Source of the DNA: CAIVPM01 sp964477265
Lineage (GTDB): Bacteria > Bacteroidota > Bacteroidia > Chitinophagales > Chitinophagaceae
Assembly: GCA_964477265.1 (NCBI GenBank)
Contig: CAYZDJ010000015.1
Span: 1-64,000, forward strand
Length of the DNA stretch: 64,000 bases
Reading direction: 5' to 3'
The notes under the pieces were generated by a model. That model searched no databases and had not been told where the DNA came from. It was given only the letters and a program-made list of their open reading frames with translations. Positions 60,926 to 64,000 of this stretch are shown here, piece by piece (positions within the stretch are counted from its first letter, which is position 1; each line of letters starts with the position of its first letter). The position numbers and the translations under genes were made by a program.

Positions 60926-63900
60926 TTATTCTACAATAACTTTCTGAGTTTGCTTTCCTTGTTCAGTAATTACACTTACCAAATACATTCCTTTGGCAAA
61001 GCCAGAAACATCAATTGTATTTGTGCCTAAACTTAATGCTTGTTGTTTTATTTGTTTGCCATACAAGTCAGTAACCACAATAGTACCTTCTCCAACTAAT
61101 GTATTTAATTTAATATTAATAGTTGAATGGGCTGGGTTAGGATAAATAGTAAATTGTTCGCTATTAAATTTTGATGGATCATTTTTTATTCCTCTATTGT
61201 TAGCACAGCCAACTAAAGTGCCACTTAAAACATCAAATAAAAATGTTCTTGCATTAGAGCAACCACTTGCAGAATCTTTAATAGTATAAGTAACACTGGC
61301 TGCACCATTTTGAACAGTAGTTATTGTTGTATTTGTGCTTTTTACACCATTGGGTGAAATATTTATTGAAGAGCCAGTCTTAGTCCATATACCATTACCT
61401 GGGTTACCAGCTATTGTAAAACTTATTCCTTTGCAATAATGTATGCCCGGCATACCATTGGCACCAAAACGGATTTGCTGGTATGGTAGATATGAAGCAG
61501 TTGGAGTTGTTGGTAATGGATTAACTGTAATTGAATAATTGGCAACACTGCCACAGCCATTATATTCATATACAGTATATCTTATGTTAGCAGTGCCTTG
61601 TGAAGTAGCAGTAACATTCCCAGTTGCATCAACTGATACTCGGCCTGCTGTACTTTCCCAAAAAGAGCTGCCATTAACAGGTATTACAGCTGCATTTGAA
61701 AGCTTAACTGAATTGCCAATACAAAGTTTGTTTGTAGATCCTGTTATAGGCGTAGTAAGAGGTGTAGGGTATCCTACTGGTACAGGAAAACTAATACCTT
61801 GTGCACGATAACAACTTTGGGAAGAGCCAGCAGTCATCGGAATATTGTAGCCATATTCTGCAGACGGATTAATAAAACCACTAAATGTACTGTAATAGTA
61901 ATATTTAAGACGAAATACACCATTGCCTAAATGTTCAAAACCATTGGTATTGCTTCTCCAAACACCATTTGTATCGTTTATATATAAATCAACTTTGCCC
62001 CCAATACACAATGTATTAGTACCCGAAGCAATCTGCACAGGTGAGATTGGGTTGGTAGAATTTGAAGGAACTTTTGCAATTAGCTCCATTGTGCAGCCAT
62101 TGTAGTTGTAGGTATATTTTGCATATCCCATACCATTTTTTCCTGTAGGTCTGATTTGGTAATATTTTGAACCAAAACCAGTTCGAAAACTAGACACATT
62201 TAGTACGCCAGAATCATCTGCTACCCACGTGCCATTAGTGGGGTCAGTTCCATGAATTATCCAATAATCACCTGTATTGCAAAAGCCGCCAATTTCTTTA
62301 ATCCTTTCTCCAGCACTTGCATTTATTGATGAAGATGCAAATGCAAGCACACCTTTTGCAAACTCAATATATGGGAATTGTGCAGGCGTTATTACATTGC
62401 TGGAAATAATAGCATTGCTTTTAACAATAGAATCATTGGCAAATAAGTTAATACTACTTGGAGTGGCATATATCCAGCATTCTATTTTATCCGTATTTCT
62501 TAAAGTTGTATCTGTATAACTGCTTGTGCTTGATATCTGAGTAATTATACTGCTTACCACCTGATCGTTTTTAAGCCATTTGTGGGTTACCATTGCATTG
62601 TTCGAACTAAAATTAATTATAGGCGAAACAGTAAATGTTATTGGTGTGCCATAACATGTATTGCTAATTGTAGATTGTGTAATATTAGCCCCAGTTATTT
62701 GAGCACCAATAAATAAGTTTAAAGTAACATTGCTATCGCAACCAATACTGTTTACAAGTACCCTGCTGTATGTACCTGCTGTATTATATGATACACCATT
62801 CCACAAGTAAGGAAAACTGGCAACAGTAATATTTATGGTTGCAGCAGTTGCCTCTTTTAAAAATATATTAAGCGTTACAGTTGTGTCGCATACAGCATAA
62901 TAATTTGAAAGTGCTGTTAAAGTATAACTGCCCTCTACAGTATAAGTATTGCCTCTGTATGTAAATGGCAGGCTGCCTCGGCAAATTGTAGTATCAACAG
63001 TATAAGCAGGAATAGGGTTTAATGTTATAATAATTACAACAAAGCTATCCTGACCCATTGAACCCACTACATGTTTTGAATATGTTCCTGCTGATGTTAT
63101 GTAAAGGCGTTGGTAATTGACATAATCATAATCAGCAAAATAATAATAAGTAATTGGGAAGGGAGATTTATTGCTGCAATACTCTTCTTTAATTGTAGTC
63201 GTATCATTCATTATAACAGTAAGGTTTAGTGTAGCTACGCTATCGCAACCTTTGATATTGGTGAGATGGGCTGTTGTTGTACCTGAAGCAATCATTATTT
63301 GTCCATTCCAAGAGTAAGGCACTTGATTAGAATAAATAGTTAAGTTGGTTACAGAACTTGAAGTTGCATTAATTGTTAAGTTTAATGTGGCTGCACTATC
63401 GCTTCCACATGCATTGGTTAAATGAGCAGTTTGAGAACCTCCATTAACGAAGGTTAATCCATTCCAGGTGTATGGTAGTTCACTTGGACAAATACTAATA
63501 TTTGTGGTAGATAAATTTGCCACACAGCCTGAAATAAAGCTTACTGAAATGGTATGGTTTGAAGCTACATTTGTAAACGTATAGCTTGAAACAGCCCCTA
63601 TACTTACTCCATCAACAATTACATCGCTAATAGCATACCCAGCATTGGCAGTAAACGTATATTGCTTACTGCTACCACTGCAAATTGTATCTGATCCTAA
63701 AGAATTAATGCTGCCATTTGCACTAGCTGTAGCGGTGATTATATAATTTGCACTTAGGCTTAAATTTAATGTAGCAAAGCTGTCGCAATAATTAACAACT
63801 GTTGTTAGTCTCGCTGTTTTACTTCCAACTGTATTAAAGGTTAGTCCATTCCAGGTATATGGAAATTGATTTGGACAAATACTTAAGTTGGTGGTTGAAG

Positions 63901-64000
63901 AACTTGACGAAGCACAAGGAGTGCCCCAGATTACTTCTACTATGTGGTCTCTATTGTTCATTATTAAGTTGTATGCAGTGGCGTTGTTTCCAATATTAAT
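60926..64000 (-). CDS. Large repeat-containing surface protein with T9SS sorting domain (N terminus beyond window)
   Basis: The frame is open to base 64000, with 1024 residues visible; the ATG at 63961 is internal (INIGNNATAYNLIMNN). Five or six repeats of about 70 residues carry P-Y/F-x-WNG, an AGTYS/GSxT segment and GCDSxATLNL (for example FPYTWNGLTFNTVGS, LPYTWNGLTFVNGGS, VPYSWNGQIMIASGT and FPYLWNGVSYNTAGT). Ig-like/PKD segments follow (GNVTATSQGTANIRYTVYEYNGCG). The last 80 residues are a T9SS type A sorting domain almost identical to that of the protein at 56297. It is likely a large adhesin. Confidence 0.9.
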   Translation of the reverse strand: MNIGNNATAYNLIMNNRDHIVEVIWGTPCASSSSSTTNLSICPNQFPYTWNGLTFNTVGSKTARLTTVVNYCDSFATLNLSLSANYIITATASANGSINSLGSDTICSGSSKQYTFTANAGYAISDVIVDGVSIGAVSSYTFTNVASNHTISVSFISGCVANLSTTNISICPSELPYTWNGLTFVNGGSQTAHLTNACGSDSAATLNLTINATSSSVTNLTIYSNQVPYSWNGQIMIASGTTTAHLTNIKGCDSVATLNLTVIMNDTTTIKEEYCSNKSPFPITYYYFADYDYVNYQRLYITSAGTYSKHVVGSMGQDSFVVIIITLNPIPAYTVDTTICRGSLPFTYRGNTYTVEGSYTLTALSNYYAVCDTTVTLNIFLKEATAATINITVASFPYLWNGVSYNTAGTYSRVLVNSIGCDSNVTLNLFIGAQITGANITQSTISNTCYGTPITFTVSPIINFSSNNAMVTHKWLKNDQVVSSIITQISSTSSYTDTTLRNTDKIECWIYATPSSINLFANDSIVKSNAIISSNVITPAQFPYIEFAKGVLAFASSSINASAGERIKEIGGFCNTGDYWIIHGTDPTNGTWVADDSGVLNVSSFRTGFGSKYYQIRPTGKNGMGYAKYTYNYNGCTMELIAKVPSNSTNPISPVQIASGTNTLCIGGKVDLYINDTNGVWRSNTNGFEHLGNGVFRLKYYYYSTFSGFINPSAEYGYNIPMTAGSSQSCYRAQGISFPVPVGYPTPLTTPITGSTNKLCIGNSVKLSNAAVIPVNGSSFWESTAGRVSVDATGNVTATSQGTANIRYTVYEYNGCGSVANYSITVNPLPTTPTASYLPYQQIRFGANGMPGIHYCKGISFTIAGNPGNGIWTKTGSSINISPNGVKSTNTTITTVQNGAASVTYTIKDSASGCSNARTFLFDVLSGTLVGCANNRGIKNDPSKFNSEQFTIYPNPAHSTINIKLNTLVGEGTIVVTDLYGKQIKQQALSLGTNTIDVSGFAKGMYLVSVITEQGKQTQKVIVE

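Noticed and set aside
63971..64000. GCAGTGGCGTTG at the right edge as a third copy of the GTGGCGTTGGCACC repeat
   Set aside because: It lies in the open frame of the T9SS protein (NIGNNATAYN on the minus strand) and matches only 12 bases.

Overview
The window is AT-rich, densely coded DNA from a member of the Bacteroidota, most likely the Chitinophagaceae or a close relative. The evidence is three surface proteins with a type IX secretion (T9SS) C-terminal sorting domain, a UpxY-type NusG paralogue, a CCDC81-like HU-domain protein, GSCFA and SDR-type threonine dehydrogenase genes, several TAnnTTTG-type -7 promoter boxes, and 7-bp-period intergenic repeats. I see no rRNA or tRNA gene, CRISPR array, phage or transposase. 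Both ends cut through genes.

Layout. 1-2.5 kb: the two enzymes of the agmatine-to-putrescine route, then an aldo/keto reductase. 2.5-7.1 kb: an ECF sigma factor translationally coupled to a membrane-anchored anti-sigma-like/beta-barrel protein, a lipoprotein, and a divergent secreted double-PDZ protein. 7.2-16.7 kb: Nudix, SDR threonine dehydrogenase, Ddl, a PASTA protein, rhodanese, L,D-transpeptidase and polysaccharide deacetylase (several of them cell-wall genes), then on the minus strand a beta-CASP nuclease, a CpsB/YwqE-type phosphatase, UpxY and a methyltransferase. 16.8-22.3 kb: an operon of a 1012-aa TPR protein, an outer-membrane barrel and a membrane-anchored HU-domain protein. 22.4-26.8 kb: a T9SS subtilisin-like protease and a KdnA-like sugar aminotransferase.

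26.8-32.9 kb is the most unusual region. Small, functionally unrelated genes (sensor-like BNR protein, serine hydrolase, CPBP protease, MepB-like protein, a secreted protein, a ParDE toxin-antitoxin pair) all lie on the minus strand. Most are separated by copies of one diverged ~100-150 bp repeat that carries imperfect, compensated inverted repeats and ends just before the next start codon. It looks like an integron-type cassette array without an integrase, or an undescribed cassette-like system.

33-41.5 kb: a secreted endonuclease/phosphatase, then a tight plus-strand run (thiolase, atypical SDR, HMG-CoA-lyase-like, GSCFA, polysaccharide deacetylase), a saccharopine-dehydrogenase-like protein and a LysE exporter. 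41.6-56.2 kb: a giant envelope protein, an extradiol dioxygenase, rpsP, an ABC exporter, glycosyltransferases and methyltransferases, a second toxin-antitoxin pair, trxA, rhomboid, tilS, acyl-CoA reductase and ferredoxin. 56.3-64 kb: two T9SS surface proteins with near-identical C-terminal domains flanking a TPR/LuxR-type regulator and a tiny membrane protein.
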